Notes: generated from the sequence alone by a model not told the origin. Numbered from the stretch's first letter, positions 1 to 7,579 are shown. The stretch is DNA of 33,408 nucleotides from Methanoculleus sp. MH98A (GCF_000691865.1 NZ_JMIO01000028.1:1-33408), one strand, 5' to 3'. Translations and numbers: made by a program.

Positions 1-204
1 CGGGTGGAGATTGTCTTTGTCGATCCCGACCTCTGGTCGAAAGGGTGGAATATCTACGAGACACGATTGGATAAGGCGTGGAGTCTTACCGACTGCATCT
101 CCTTTGCGGTCATGAAGGAACGGGGCCTCTCCGATGCCCTGACAGGTGACCGGCATTTTGTCCAAGCCGGATACCACGCCCTGCTCGCTGAAGACCGGGA
201 ATGA
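1..204 (+). CDS. PIN-domain protein (VapC-like), C-terminal part only
   Basis: The window opens inside this gene, so the N-terminus and start are not visible. About 67 residues remain. The motif LTDC followed by TGDRHF, then QAGYHALL, is the usual end of a PIN-domain ribonuclease: the Asp of LTDC and the Asp of GDRHF belong to the acidic metal-binding set. PIN proteins of this length class are commonly VapC toxins that cleave RNA, but the partner antitoxin would lie left of the window. A 6-bp stem (205-210 with 219-224) follows directly after the stop and may help end the transcript. The family call is firm; toxin activity is inferred. Confidence 0.75.
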   Translation, partial: RVEIVFVDPDLWSKGWNIYETRLDKAWSLTDCISFAVMKERGLSDALTGDRHFVQAGYHALLAEDRE

Positions 205-224
205 TCGGGATTGTGCCGTCCCGA
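205..224 (+). terminator. Possible hairpin after the PIN gene
   Basis: TCGGGA at 205-210 pairs with TCCCGA at 219-224 around an 8-base loop, overlapping the last bases of the PIN gene. No T run follows, so a terminator role is weak. An AT-rich TTAATTA at 301-307 lies about 34 bases before the aglB start and is a candidate TATA element for that gene. Confidence 0.3.
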
Positions 225-337
225 CACAGGGATAGACTACATCGCCGAGAACAATAGCCGGGAGTTCAAGGAGCGCGAATCCCACCTCCAGCCGTACCCC
301 TTAATTACCGGCCGCCCCAAAGATCAACCTACGACCT

Positions 338-2776
338 ATGGCTCCCGCTGCACTCAAAGATCATAAAACAGCCCTCACCGCCGCCGCCCTGCTCATCTTC
401 ATGATCGTGGCGGTGCTCCTCCGCGCAATCCCCCACGCAACCCTCGTCGACGGCTCGTTCACCAGCCTCATCGGCGCCGACGCCTGGTACAATCTCCGCC
501 AGGTCGAGGTGATCGCGGCGAACTACCCCGGCTACGCCTGGTTCGACCCCATGACTGCCTACCCGGGGGGTAAAGAAGTCGCGTGGGGACCGCTCTTCCC
601 GTTCGTCACCGCCACCCTCTGCATCATCGCCGGGGCGGCCGCCCGGCCCGAGATCGTGTACGTCGCCGCATGGGTCCCCCCGCTCCTCGCGGCCGCCGTC
701 GTCCCGGTCGTCTACCTCACCGGAAAGACCCTCGCCGACAGGACGACCGGGCTCGTCGCCGCCGGGCTCATCGCGGTCGTCTCGGCCTCGTTCTTCGCCC
801 GTTCGATCTTCGGGTTCGTCGACCACCACGTTGCGGAGACGCTCTTCTCCACCCTCTTCTGCCTCGCCTACATCGCCGCGCTCGCGTACGCCGCCCGGCA
901 CCCGGTAACGCTACGGGACACAAAGACCCTCCTCCCCGTCGCGCTCCTCGCCCTCGGCGCCGGGTTCGCCTACCTCCTCGGCCTCCTCGTCATGCCGACG
1001 ATCATCCTCTTCGCGCTCATCGCCGGGGTCTTCACGGTCATCCAGGCCGTAAGGAACCACCTCGACGGCACCGGGCCGGAAGGACTCCTCCTCGTCAACG
1101 CCGTCACGTTCGCCGTACCGGCGGCCTTCCTGCCCATATCCGGGTTCATGGTCGACTCCATGTCGCTCTCACTCTACTCCGTCGCCCACGTCTACGCCTA
1201 CCTCCTCCTGATCGCCGCGACCGCCCTCCTCGCCGGCATCTCGCTGGCGCTCAAAGGAAAGCAAAACGAGTACCTCGCCGCCCTTGCCGCGCTCGGAGTT
1301 GCCGGCATCGCCTTCCTCACGCTCACCGATATCGGGAAGGTGATGATGAGCGGTCTTACGGCGTTCTTCGGCCAGAACATGTCGGCCACCGCCATCCGGG
1401 AGATGGGGGCCTGGGATCTCTCCCTCGCGTGGCAGAGCTTCAACGTCGGCCTCCTCCTCATCCCCGCCGGGCTCGTCCTCCTCGCCCTCAGGCTCCGGCG
1501 CGAGAACCGCCCCGAACTCCTCTTTACAATCGTCTGGTCGGTCGTCATCCTCATCGCGACCATCCAGCACCTGCGGTTCGAGTACTATCTCGCCGTGAAC
1601 CTCGCCCTCCTTGCGGCGGTCGTCGTCGCGTGGGCGCTCGACTACGGGCTCGAGAAGACCATTGCGTTCTTCCGTGAGCCAGAGAGCAAAAAGAAGAAGA
1701 AAACGCTTCCCGCCGCCGAGGTCGCCGCCGTCGGGATCGCCGTCCTCCTCACCGTGGCTCTTGTCGGCGCATCGGCCTCGGAAAACATCGGCTACGCGCA
1801 GAACGGCGTCCCCCGCACCATGCTCGCCGAGGACTGGCGTAGCGCCCTCGAGTGGATGGGCGAAAACACCCCCGGCCCCGGCGTCGATTACTACGCCATC
1901 TACGAGAAGGATGGCTTCGCCTATCCCGAGAACTCCTACAGCGTCATGTCCTGGTGGGACTACGGCCACTGGATCACCTTCATCGCCCAGCGGGTCCCGG
2001 TCACCAACCCCTTCCAGGACAACGTCCGCAGCGCCAGCGGGTTCTTCCTCGCGACGAACGAAGAGAAGGCCGACGCGGCCGGCTCCCGCTACATCGTCAC
2101 CGACGGCAGGATGGCCGCCGACGGCTTCCCGTCCATCGCCTATTGGCACGAAACGACCGCACCGGTCGATCCGTACGCAATGGGGCTTTTAGTGGCGGTC
2201 CCGGGAAGAGGGGACACCTACAGCATCGAATCGTTCTACAAGGCGGCCTACTACGAGACAATGGTGGTACGGCTCCAGGCCTTTGACGGGACGCGCGTAG
2301 AGCCCGAAGAAGTCCTCTACGTCGAGTATGACACCAGATCCGTCCCGGAGACCGGGTATCCGCTCCTCACCGGGAGCAAAGAGATGAGCCCGGCCGAGGC
2401 GCAGGCGGCGGCCGACGCCTACACGGGAACGGGGAAGGCCGCGGTCTTCGGGATTGATACCGCGAGCCCGGCCGGGACCGTCCCGGCGCTCACGCACTAC
2501 CGGCTCGTCTACGAGTCCTCGCCGGACCCCGCGACGAGCGTCAAGATCTTCGAGCGCGTCGAGGGCGCCGTGATCCCGGGCGAGGGCGTCATCGAGGTCA
2601 CGGTCGCCACCAACACCGGCCGGGAGTTCGTCTACCGGCAGACAAGCGAGAACGGGACGTTCGTCGTCCCCTACTCCACAACCGGCAACCCCTACGACGT
2701 GAAGACGGTCGGAGGCTACCGGATCGGGAACGAAGAGATCACGGTGACCGAGGAGGCCGTGAGAGGGGGCGCGTAG
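338..2776 (+). CDS. aglB: AglB/STT3 oligosaccharyltransferase
   Basis: This 812-residue membrane protein transfers the lipid-linked glycan to Asn in exported proteins, the last step of archaeal N-glycosylation. The first 480 or so residues hold many hydrophobic spans. An acidic site in the first outer loop (GADAWYNLR, Asp48) and a GFVDHH motif correspond to the metal and donor-binding loops of STT3. The soluble C-terminal domain carries the signature WWDYG at residues 539-543. A poly-Lys stretch (SKKKKK, about residue 450) lies on the cytoplasmic side before the last spans. The ATG at 338 has an AT-rich TTAATTA 34 bases upstream. The 3' end overlaps the convergent lipid synthase gene by 38 bases. 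The family assignment is secure; the glycan is unknown. Confidence 0.96.
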   Translation: MAPAALKDHKTALTAAALLIFMIVAVLLRAIPHATLVDGSFTSLIGADAWYNLRQVEVIAANYPGYAWFDPMTAYPGGKEVAWGPLFPFVTATLCIIAGAAARPEIVYVAAWVPPLLAAAVVPVVYLTGKTLADRTTGLVAAGLIAVVSASFFARSIFGFVDHHVAETLFSTLFCLAYIAALAYAARHPVTLRDTKTLLPVALLALGAGFAYLLGLLVMPTIILFALIAGVFTVIQAVRNHLDGTGPEGLLLVNAVTFAVPAAFLPISGFMVDSMSLSLYSVAHVYAYLLLIAATALLAGISLALKGKQNEYLAALAALGVAGIAFLTLTDIGKVMMSGLTAFFGQNMSATAIREMGAWDLSLAWQSFNVGLLLIPAGLVLLALRLRRENRPELLFTIVWSVVILIATIQHLRFEYYLAVNLALLAAVVVAWALDYGLEKTIAFFREPESKKKKKTLPAAEVAAVGIAVLLTVALVGASASENIGYAQNGVPRTMLAEDWRSALEWMGENTPGPGVDYYAIYEKDGFAYPENSYSVMSWWDYGHWITFIAQRVPVTNPFQDNVRSASGFFLATNEEKADAAGSRYIVTDGRMAADGFPSIAYWHETTAPVDPYAMGLLVAVPGRGDTYSIESFYKAAYYETMVVRLQAFDGTRVEPEEVLYVEYDTRSVPETGYPLLTGSKEMSPAEAQAAADAYTGTGKAAVFGIDTASPAGTVPALTHYRLVYESSPDPATSVKIFERVEGAVIPGEGVIEVTVATNTGREFVYRQTSENGTFVVPYSTTGNPYDVKTVGGYRIGNEEITVTEEAVRGGA

Positions 2777-3341
2777 CCCCCCGGACGGAGAGGAGCCTAT
2801 GCACCGCGGTGGCGTTCGTCGCGACAGCGAGGAGGACGAGCGCCGGGAGGACGAGACCCGTCACCAGCCCGACGATGACGACCGCGATCCGCTCCGGCCG
2901 GGCGAAAAGCCCGGCCCGGCACTCGACCCCGAGCCCCTCGGCCCGGGCCCGGGCGTAGCTGACCATCAGCGAGCCGATAGCGGCGAAGAACGCGGCCTCG
3001 ACGCCCCAGGGCGTCCCCGCCCCCGCGTAATAGACGACGAGCCCCCCGTAGACCGCAGCCTCGGCGTAGCGGTCCAGGAACGAGTCGAAGAACGCGCCAT
3101 AGAGTGAAGCGGCCCCGGTCGCGCGGGCGAGTGCCCCGTCGAGGGCGTCGAAGACGCAGGATGCGGCGACGACGAGCCCGGCAAAGAAGAACGATCCGGC
3201 GGCGCAGAGGACCCCCGCGGCCGCCATCCCGAGAAACCCGAGCGCCGTGAGGGTGTTCGGGGTCGCCCCCGTCCGGGCGATGAGGGCCGCGACTCGCGTG
3301 AGCGCACCGTTCACCCGTCCCCGGAGGTGCTCCTCGATCAC
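2739..3341 (-). CDS. CDP-alcohol phosphatidyltransferase (archaetidylinositol phosphate synthase type)
   Basis: A 200-residue membrane enzyme of the CDP-alcohol phosphatidyltransferase family. The catalytic signature D-x2-D-G-x2-A-R-x8-G-x3-D-x3-D is complete, in the stretch from DALDG through ARAT to FFDSFLD at residues 64-89. Several hydrophobic segments follow. Archaeal members of this size usually join CDP-archaeol to inositol-1-phosphate to make archaetidylinositol phosphate, a precursor of polar lipids; the exact acceptor cannot be read from sequence. The start chosen is the GTG at 3339-3341, where the family-like N-terminus begins. The C-terminal tail is Arg/Pro-rich and is coded in the 38 bases shared with the 3' end of aglB on the other strand, so it is probably not conserved. 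Confidence 0.85.
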   Translation of the reverse strand: MIEEHLRGRVNGALTRVAALIARTGATPNTLTALGFLGMAAAGVLCAAGSFFFAGLVVAASCVFDALDGALARATGAASLYGAFFDSFLDRYAEAAVYGGLVVYYAGAGTPWGVEAAFFAAIGSLMVSYARARAEGLGVECRAGLFARPERIAVVIVGLVTGLVLPALVLLAVATNATAVHRLLSVRGATRPLSRPPRSP

Positions 3342-3442
3342 CGGCCCGTCACCCCGGAGTGATGACTCGTGACCGCCGTCGGCCCTACCATGGCAGGGGA
3401 TCGTCGCTCCCGGGAGATAAGGGTGTCTCTCCCGGCGGCACC

Positions 3443-3483
3443 ATAATGATTATATCTATAATTATTATATCTATAATCATTAT
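3443..3483 (+). promoter_or_regulatory. AT-rich inverted and direct repeat overlapping the ATPase start codon
   Basis: This is a 41-base block of almost pure A/T in a GC-rich region. The outer arms ATAATGATTATA (3443-3454) and TATAATCATTAT (3472-3483) are exact reverse complements. Inside, ATTATATCTATAAT occurs twice in direct orientation (3449-3462 and 3464-3477). The right arm includes the A and T of the ATG at 3482-3484. It may hold the promoter and an operator for the ATPase gene; a protein bound here would block both transcription and access to the start codon. Confidence 0.6.
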
Positions 3484-4858
3484 GAGGTTCTACGGCAGGG
3501 AGCGGGAACTCCAGTTGATGGAGCACCTCTACGCCCGAACCCCCTCCTTTCTCGTCGTCACCGGCAGGCGAAGGGTCGGCAAGACCGAGCTCATCAAGGA
3601 GTTCTGCAAAGGAAAACCGGCCCTCTATTTCTACGTGGACGCAAACAAGAGCATCGAAGCCCTCATGGAGGAGTTCGGAAGGCTGACGGCAGAGGCGCTC
3701 AACCTCCCGGGCTACATCAGGACCGACACCCCGGAGACGTTCCTTGAATTCCTCTTCTCCTACGATCGGCCCCTGGTCGTCGTTTTCGACGAATTCCAGC
3801 GGTTCCTGAAGGTCCACCCCTCGTTCATCTCCCAGATGCAGCGGTTCTGGGACCTCACAGGGCGGGACTCGCACCTCTTCGTCATCGTCTCCGGCTCGTC
3901 GGTCGGAATGATCCGGGAGATCTTCCTTGAAGGAAACGCCCCGCTCTTCCGGCGTGCCGACAACATCCTGACGCTTCGCCCGTTCGGCCCCCGGGAATGC
4001 CTCGCCATCCTCGAAGACCTGGGGGTGCGGGACCCGGCAGAGCGGCTCGACCTTTACCTCCTCTTCGGCGGGACGATATACTACTACACGTTCCTTGAAA
4101 AGTACGGGTGTACCGACCTTGAAAGCGCTCTCGACCGGCTTGTCCTCGATGAACTCGCTCCACTCCGCCGGGAGATGAGCGATGTCGTGGTCGAAGAGTT
4201 CGGGCGGGAGCATGCGACCTACTACGAGATCCTCGCTGCCATCGCCGGGGGGAAGAGATCCCAGAAGGAGATCGCCGACGTTGTCCGCCTTCCTTCGACC
4301 TCGCTCCCCCCGTACCTGCGTGACCTTGTCGACCTCCTCGGGGTCATCGAGTATCGGGTTCCGGTCACCGAAAAGGGAAAGCGCTCGAAGATGGGCAGAT
4401 ACGTCTTTGCTGACAACTTCTTCCGGTTTTACGCCCGCTACATCTACCGGAACATGAGCCTCTACGAGAGCGGCCGCTTCGACCTCCTGAAAGACCGGAT
4501 CCTCCGGGAATGGAAAGGGTTCTCGGGCCGGGCCTTCGAGGAGATGCTGCGAAGCCTCCTCGCCCGGGACCTCGCGGAGAGGTACGAAGAGATCGGCCCC
4601 TGGTGGAACCGACGGGGAGATGAGATCGACCTCCTCGCCCTCGGCCCGGAAGGAAGCCTCGCCGTCGAGATCAAGAACCGCGACCTCTCCCTCCCGGAGG
4701 CACGCGGCATCCTTGCTGCCCTTGAGGAGAAGTTACCGCTCGTAAAGGGCCTCGCCCGCCCGGTGACAAACGGCATCGCCGCCCGCACCATCGAGGGCAA
4801 GGAAGTGCTCAGGGCCGGGGGGTTCTACGTCATGGACCTCGACGACCTGGGGATCTGA
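3482..4858 (+). CDS. Archaeal AAA-type ATPase with C-terminal DUF234 nuclease-like domain
   Basis: A 458-residue ATPase of the large archaeal family of solo P-loop proteins. MRFYGRERELQ opens the ATPase domain. Walker A is GRRRVGKT (residues 28-35) and Walker B is VVVFDEF (Asp103, Glu104). A winged-helix region follows (SQKEIADVVRLPSTSL). The C-terminal DUF234 part resembles a PD-(D/E)xK nuclease fold, with GDEIDLLAL and AVEIKNR around residues 380-400. The reading frame is open further upstream, to 3359, but the ATG at 3482 gives the canonical family N-terminus and the upstream part translates to low-complexity Ile from the palindrome. No Shine-Dalgarno sequence precedes it, so the mRNA may be leaderless. 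The biological role of this family is not established; defence or mobile-element functions have been suggested. Confidence 0.9.
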   Translation: MRFYGRERELQLMEHLYARTPSFLVVTGRRRVGKTELIKEFCKGKPALYFYVDANKSIEALMEEFGRLTAEALNLPGYIRTDTPETFLEFLFSYDRPLVVVFDEFQRFLKVHPSFISQMQRFWDLTGRDSHLFVIVSGSSVGMIREIFLEGNAPLFRRADNILTLRPFGPRECLAILEDLGVRDPAERLDLYLLFGGTIYYYTFLEKYGCTDLESALDRLVLDELAPLRREMSDVVVEEFGREHATYYEILAAIAGGKRSQKEIADVVRLPSTSLPPYLRDLVDLLGVIEYRVPVTEKGKRSKMGRYVFADNFFRFYARYIYRNMSLYESGRFDLLKDRILREWKGFSGRAFEEMLRSLLARDLAERYEEIGPWWNRRGDEIDLLALGPEGSLAVEIKNRDLSLPEARGILAALEEKLPLVKGLARPVTNGIAARTIEGKEVLRAGGFYVMDLDDLGI

Positions 4859-5094
4859 GGAGTCTGGTGTGCAGAGGGCGCCATTCCCGGGATCCCGGAA
4901 AGGGACTTTCATCTTCGTGAATACCTCACCGGACTTGCTTGCGATCTGTTGAGGCGAGATGCTCTGCTCCACCGAACCTCGCGCACACCAAACGGGAGAG
5001 GCGTTCTGGATAGCGCCCGGGAGACGAACCTGCCGGAGAATACCCGATACACCGGCAATGTTTTTCTGTCAGTAGTACATATATCACGAATGCC

Positions 5095-5280
5095 ATGAAT
5101 GCCACAAAGCGCATTGTTGTCAGGGAAGAGGTCTGGGCTGCCCTCTCCAGTATGCGCAAGCCGGGGATGACCTTCTCCGAACTGATAGAGGAGATGATCG
5201 AGCACGAAAAGAAGCGGCGGCTTATAGAGGATATCAAGCGGATCCAGGAGACGGAAGAACTCGTGGAGATCCCATTGTGA
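5095..5280 (+). CDS. Small antitoxin (VapB/RelB-like)
   Basis: A 61-residue protein with a short N-terminal strand (TKRIVVREEVWAAL) like ribbon-helix-helix or DUF7557-type antitoxins. A helical segment (FSELIEEMIEHEKK) and a charged tail follow, and the tail probably wraps the toxin. It precedes a RelE/ParE-like gene and the two overlap as GTGA, the standard layout of a type II toxin-antitoxin operon. It presumably neutralises the toxin and represses its own promoter. AT-rich sequence (ACATATAT) lies just upstream of the ATG. The family call rests on short motifs and on context. Confidence 0.78.
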   Translation: MNATKRIVVREEVWAALSSMRKPGMTFSELIEEMIEHEKKRRLIEDIKRIQETEELVEIPL

Positions 5281-5570
5281 CGTTTGCCGTTCTGTTCAGG
5301 CGGTCGGCAGCGGATTTCCTGAATACTCTGCCGGAGAAGTCGCAGCGCATCGTCACGGCAAAGCTTGCCATTCTGCAGACGGATCCGTATCCCGGCACCG
5401 GGGGAGATAAAGAACGCCTGAATACAGATGGCATGGAAGTATTTCGCCTCCATATAGGACGGACATTTACCGCGCTCTATATCATCCATACCGATACCGA
5501 CAGGAACTGGGTCGAGATCACCCACCTGATGACCATCGAGCAGGCGCATAAACGCTACGGCCGAACCTGA
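5277..5570 (+). CDS. RelE/ParE-type toxin
   Basis: A 97-residue protein with the RelE/ParE fold pattern: an N-terminal strand (FAVLFRRSAADFLNTL), two helices, then the strand pair FRLHIGRTFTALYII typical of this superfamily. Members are mRNA interferases that act on the ribosome, or gyrase poisons. Which one applies here cannot be told. Translation starts at GTG 5277, overlapping the antitoxin stop, so the two are coupled. No frameshift or truncation is seen and the length is normal for the family, so the pair is probably functional. Confidence 0.85.
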   Translation: MTFAVLFRRSAADFLNTLPEKSQRIVTAKLAILQTDPYPGTGGDKERLNTDGMEVFRLHIGRTFTALYIIHTDTDRNWVEITHLMTIEQAHKRYGRT

Positions 5571-5683
5571 CCTTTGACAGCATGGGACTGATCATATTCA
5601 CGGGTCAGGCTCGAGTGAATGAGCCCGGGATGCACGGAATGATGAGTGGCCCGGGAACAGTAGAGTGCCAGTGCCTTTACTCC

Positions 5684-5770
5684 CTGCAGGGCACGGATAT
5701 ACTCGGCGAGGAACTACTCAATGTCGCCGACATACTCCCGGAGCAGGTCGTAGATCCTGTCGTTGTCACA
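5684..5770 (-). pseudogene. Remnant of a HepT/DUF86 (HEPN) gene with in-frame stop
   Basis: On the minus strand this reads CDNDRIYDLLREYVGDIE, then TAG (5714-5716), then FLAEYIRALQ in the same frame. It looks like the last 30 residues of a DUF86/HepT toxin, where an acidic residue would normally stand at the stop (a GAG to TAG change would explain it). The upstream two thirds of the gene are absent and replaced by hairpin repeats. No nucleotidyltransferase partner is next to it. Identification rests on a short segment, so it is moderate. Confidence 0.5.
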
Positions 5771-5905
5771 CCTAACGGTGCTCGAACTCCGACCCAAAGG
5801 GCCTCGTTCTTCGAAGCCTGACGGCTTCTCAAACCCCGTTCCTACGGAACGTCGTTCTTCGCGGCTTCGCGTGAGGCAACCTTGCACGTGAAATTTTAGG
5901 TGCAA
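5769..5905. repeat. Cluster of degenerate short hairpins
   Basis: Together with the HepT remnant this fills the 342-base gap 5571-5912. Hairpins in order: CACC/GGTG (5769-5780), CCC/GGG (5793-5801), GAAGCC-tgac-GGCTTC (5813-5828), CGTTCC-tac-GGAACG (5837-5851) and TTGCAC/GTGCAA (5882-5905). Read on the minus strand, the order and linkers (GGAGTTCGAG, then hairpin, then GAAGAACG) resemble the array at 9752-10055, with different stem sequences. No coding frame is convincing here. Confidence 0.6.
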
Positions 5906-5912
5906 AGCTCTA

Positions 5913-6635
5913 CTAGCACGCCCCGCCGCAACCGCAGCCCGCCGGTTTCCTGGCGCCGACCCTGACGCTGACGATGCTCTTTTCAATCGACGCCCTCTCG
6001 TCCTTGGCGAGGAGCCCGGCAAGCTCCGGCTCGCTCACGATGAGATCGAGCGGGAAGACCGTCTCCCCCTGGACCGCGATCTCCGTAAAGCCGGCACCGG
6101 CGATGCTGCCGAGGTATTCCTCTTTTATCAGCGCTCCCGCGACGCAGCTGCTGTAGAGGAGCGCCGACTCCGCGAGCGGGGCCGGGAGGGGTGCCATCAG
6201 CACGATGTCGGAGACCATGAGCCTCCCGCCGGGGCGGAGGACCCGGAACGCCTCGCGGAAGACCTGCGGTTTATCGGTAGAGAGGTTGATGACGCAGTTT
6301 GAGAGGATCACGTCGACCGAACTGTCCGCCACCGGCAGGTGCTCGATCTCGCCGAGGCGGAACTCCACGTTCGCCCGTCCGCTCTTCTTTGCGTTCTCCC
6401 GCGCCTTATCAAGCATCTCAGCCGTCATGTCGATGCCGATGACGCGGCCCGTCGGGCCGACCCGCTCCGCCGCAAGAAAGGAGTCGAACCCCGCCCCCGA
6501 CCCCTGATCGAGGACGACTTCGCCTTCCCGGAGGGAGGCGAGAGCCACCGGGTTGCCGCACCCGCATCCGCCCTGCCGGGTGGCCACCTGCCCGTATGCA
6601 TTCCGTACCCGCTTGTGAATATCTTCTCTCTTCAT
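5913..6635 (-). CDS. arsM: Arsenite S-adenosylmethionine methyltransferase
   Basis: A 240-residue cytoplasmic methyltransferase that transfers methyl groups from SAM to trivalent arsenic, giving methylated and volatile arsenic. The SAM site is [12 protein letters not shown] (residues 41-52), followed by GIDMTAEML. Arsenic-binding cysteines of the ArsM family are present: GCGCG near residue 24, SNCVINL (Cys113) and SSCVAGA (Cys164). The protein ends in another Cys-rich tail (GCGCGGAC, 233-240). GGAG precedes the ATG at 6635 at good spacing. The gene lies 15 bases after the AbrB-like gene on the same strand, so they probably form one transcript from the operator at 6968-6992. The family call is strong; substrate is inferred from the cysteines. 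Confidence 0.92.
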   Translation of the reverse strand: MKREDIHKRVRNAYGQVATRQGGCGCGNPVALASLREGEVVLDQGSGAGFDSFLAAERVGPTGRVIGIDMTAEMLDKARENAKKSGRANVEFRLGEIEHLPVADSSVDVILSNCVINLSTDKPQVFREAFRVLRPGGRLMVSDIVLMAPLPAPLAESALLYSSCVAGALIKEEYLGSIAGAGFTEIAVQGETVFPLDLIVSEPELAGLLAKDERASIEKSIVSVRVGARKPAGCGCGGAC

Positions 6636-6650
6636 CGCGATAACTCCTGG

Positions 6651-6932
6651 TTACTTCTGTTCTCCTCTGCCCGCGAGTTCCTCCGTCATGGGGGAGAGCA
6701 GCGCCGTCACCATGCCGTTGAAACAGCTCGCCTTGATCAGCGTGATGCAACAGACGTCTCCTTCCTTCTCCCAGAAGACGACCGCAAGCCGGTCGCCGGG
6801 AGCGATCCCCGCACGTTCGCGTATATCTTTCGGCAGCACCACCTGCCCCCGTGCGTCGACGCTCACGACCGCCTCGATCGTGCAGGCACCGGAACAGGAG
6901 GGGTTCCGCCCGTCTCTCGGGGTACCTTCCAT
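6651..6932 (-). CDS. AbrB/SpoVT-like protein of the HgcAB-associated type
   Basis: A roughly 93-residue protein with a swapped-hairpin AbrB DNA-binding domain: EAVVSVDARGQVVLPKDIRERAGIAPGDRL. Extra cysteines (CSGAC, VCCITL and a later Cys) are the hallmark of the group annotated in methanogens as HgcAB-associated protein. No hgcA or hgcB lies in this window. The frame is open to an ATG at 6965, but MEGTPRDGRN at 6932 is preferred because it leaves the palindrome at 6968-6992 fully upstream. Position ahead of arsM suggests a metal(loid)-responsive regulator or metal chaperone. Function is inferred. Confidence 0.75.
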   Translation of the reverse strand: MEGTPRDGRNPSCSGACTIEAVVSVDARGQVVLPKDIRERAGIAPGDRLAVVFWEKEGDVCCITLIKASCFNGMVTALLSPMTEELAGRGEQK

Positions 6933-6967
6933 ATGGATCAGGGGTTGTCGGCTGGAGCATATCAATG

Positions 6968-6992
6968 TTCCGAATATTCAGAATATTCTGAA
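6968..6992 (-). promoter_or_regulatory. Palindromic operator upstream of the arsM operon
   Basis: TTCCGAATATTC (6968-6979) and GAATATTCTGAA (6981-6992) form an inverted repeat around one central base with a single mismatch. Each half contains the palindrome GAATATTC. It lies 36 bases before the preferred start at 6932. Size and symmetry suit a dimeric regulator such as ArsR or the AbrB-like product itself. The binding protein is unknown. Confidence 0.6.
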
Positions 6993-7124
6993 AGATCGGT
7001 GGTTTCGGGGGGTGCGCCGTACTTCAGGAAAATTTTAGCGGCCCGCCGGCCACGAGGGGCCGGGCGGATACGGATCGACAACCTCACCTCCGCCGTCCGT
7101 TCATCAAGACAGATCCGCGGCGCA

Positions 7125-7151
7125 CTTATATCCCGGGAGCGCCAACTGTTG
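7125..7151 (+). promoter_or_regulatory. TATA element and short palindrome before the HEPN/MNT pair
   Basis: ACTTATATCC at about 7125-7134 is a candidate TATA box. CCAACTGTTGG (7141-7151) is a perfect 11-base palindrome between it and the start codon at 7172. It is a plausible site for autorepression by the toxin-antitoxin complex. Confidence 0.45.
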
Positions 7152-7171
7152 GTAACCATCGGGCAGATACC

Positions 7172-7579
7172 ATGGATGCGAACATACGGGAAGCGGAGCG
7201 GTGGCTGCGGCAGGGAGAGCGGGACCTCGTCAGTGCAAAGAACAGCTGCCGGTCGGGAGATTTCGAGTGGGCCTGCTTCCAGGCACAGCAGAGCGCAGAG
7301 AAATCCCTGAAAGCCCTGCTGTATGCCAGGGGGTTCCGGAAGATCCTGACGCATTCGGTCTACGAACTGATCAGGGAGATCGGCGAGTACGAGGCCTCGT
7401 TCCTGACGCTGAAGAGCAAGGCCAAGGCACTTGATGCCGCTTACATCACGACCCGATATCCGGACAGCATCGTGGGGAACCTGACACCGTCTGAATACTA
7501 CGACCGGGAGGATGCCGAAGAATGCATCGAGCATGCGGATTCGATCTGCAGTGCCGCGAGACGAGCGCTCGCCGGGTGA
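7172..7579 (+). CDS. HEPN-domain protein (toxin of a HEPN/MNT pair)
   Basis: A 135-residue helical protein with the HEPN pattern. It begins ANIREAERWLRQGERDLVSAKN, followed by FEWACFQAQQSAEKSLKALL, the most conserved helix. The ending SICSAARRAL matches the family, as does the length. HEPN proteins next to minimal nucleotidyltransferases act as RNases or as targets of AMP transfer by the partner. The stop overlaps the start of the nucleotidyltransferase gene as TGATG, so both are made together. The R-x4-6-H RNase motif of the HepT subgroup is not obvious, so this is the other HEPN subgroup and RNase activity is uncertain. Confidence 0.88.
   Translation: MDANIREAERWLRQGERDLVSAKNSCRSGDFEWACFQAQQSAEKSLKALLYARGFRKILTHSVYELIREIGEYEASFLTLKSKAKALDAAYITTRYPDSIVGNLTPSEYYDREDAEECIEHADSICSAARRALAG

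Noticed and set aside
338-2776. Several frames of 190-360 codons antisense or in other frames of aglB, the kinase and the arg genes
   Set aside because: They are shadows caused by GC-rich codon use; their translations are Arg/Pro/Gly/Ser-rich and match no family.
4859-5094. Minus-strand frame reading MEQSISPQQIASKSGEVFTKMKVPF in the gap before the toxin-antitoxin pair
   Set aside because: It runs antisense into the end of the ATPase gene, shows no recognisable family and has no ribosome site. It could be a gene relic but I cannot support it.
5582-5821. Plus-strand 79-codon frame in the same place as the HepT remnant
   Set aside because: The protein is low in family-like pattern, and the minus strand explains the sequence better as a DUF86 tail.
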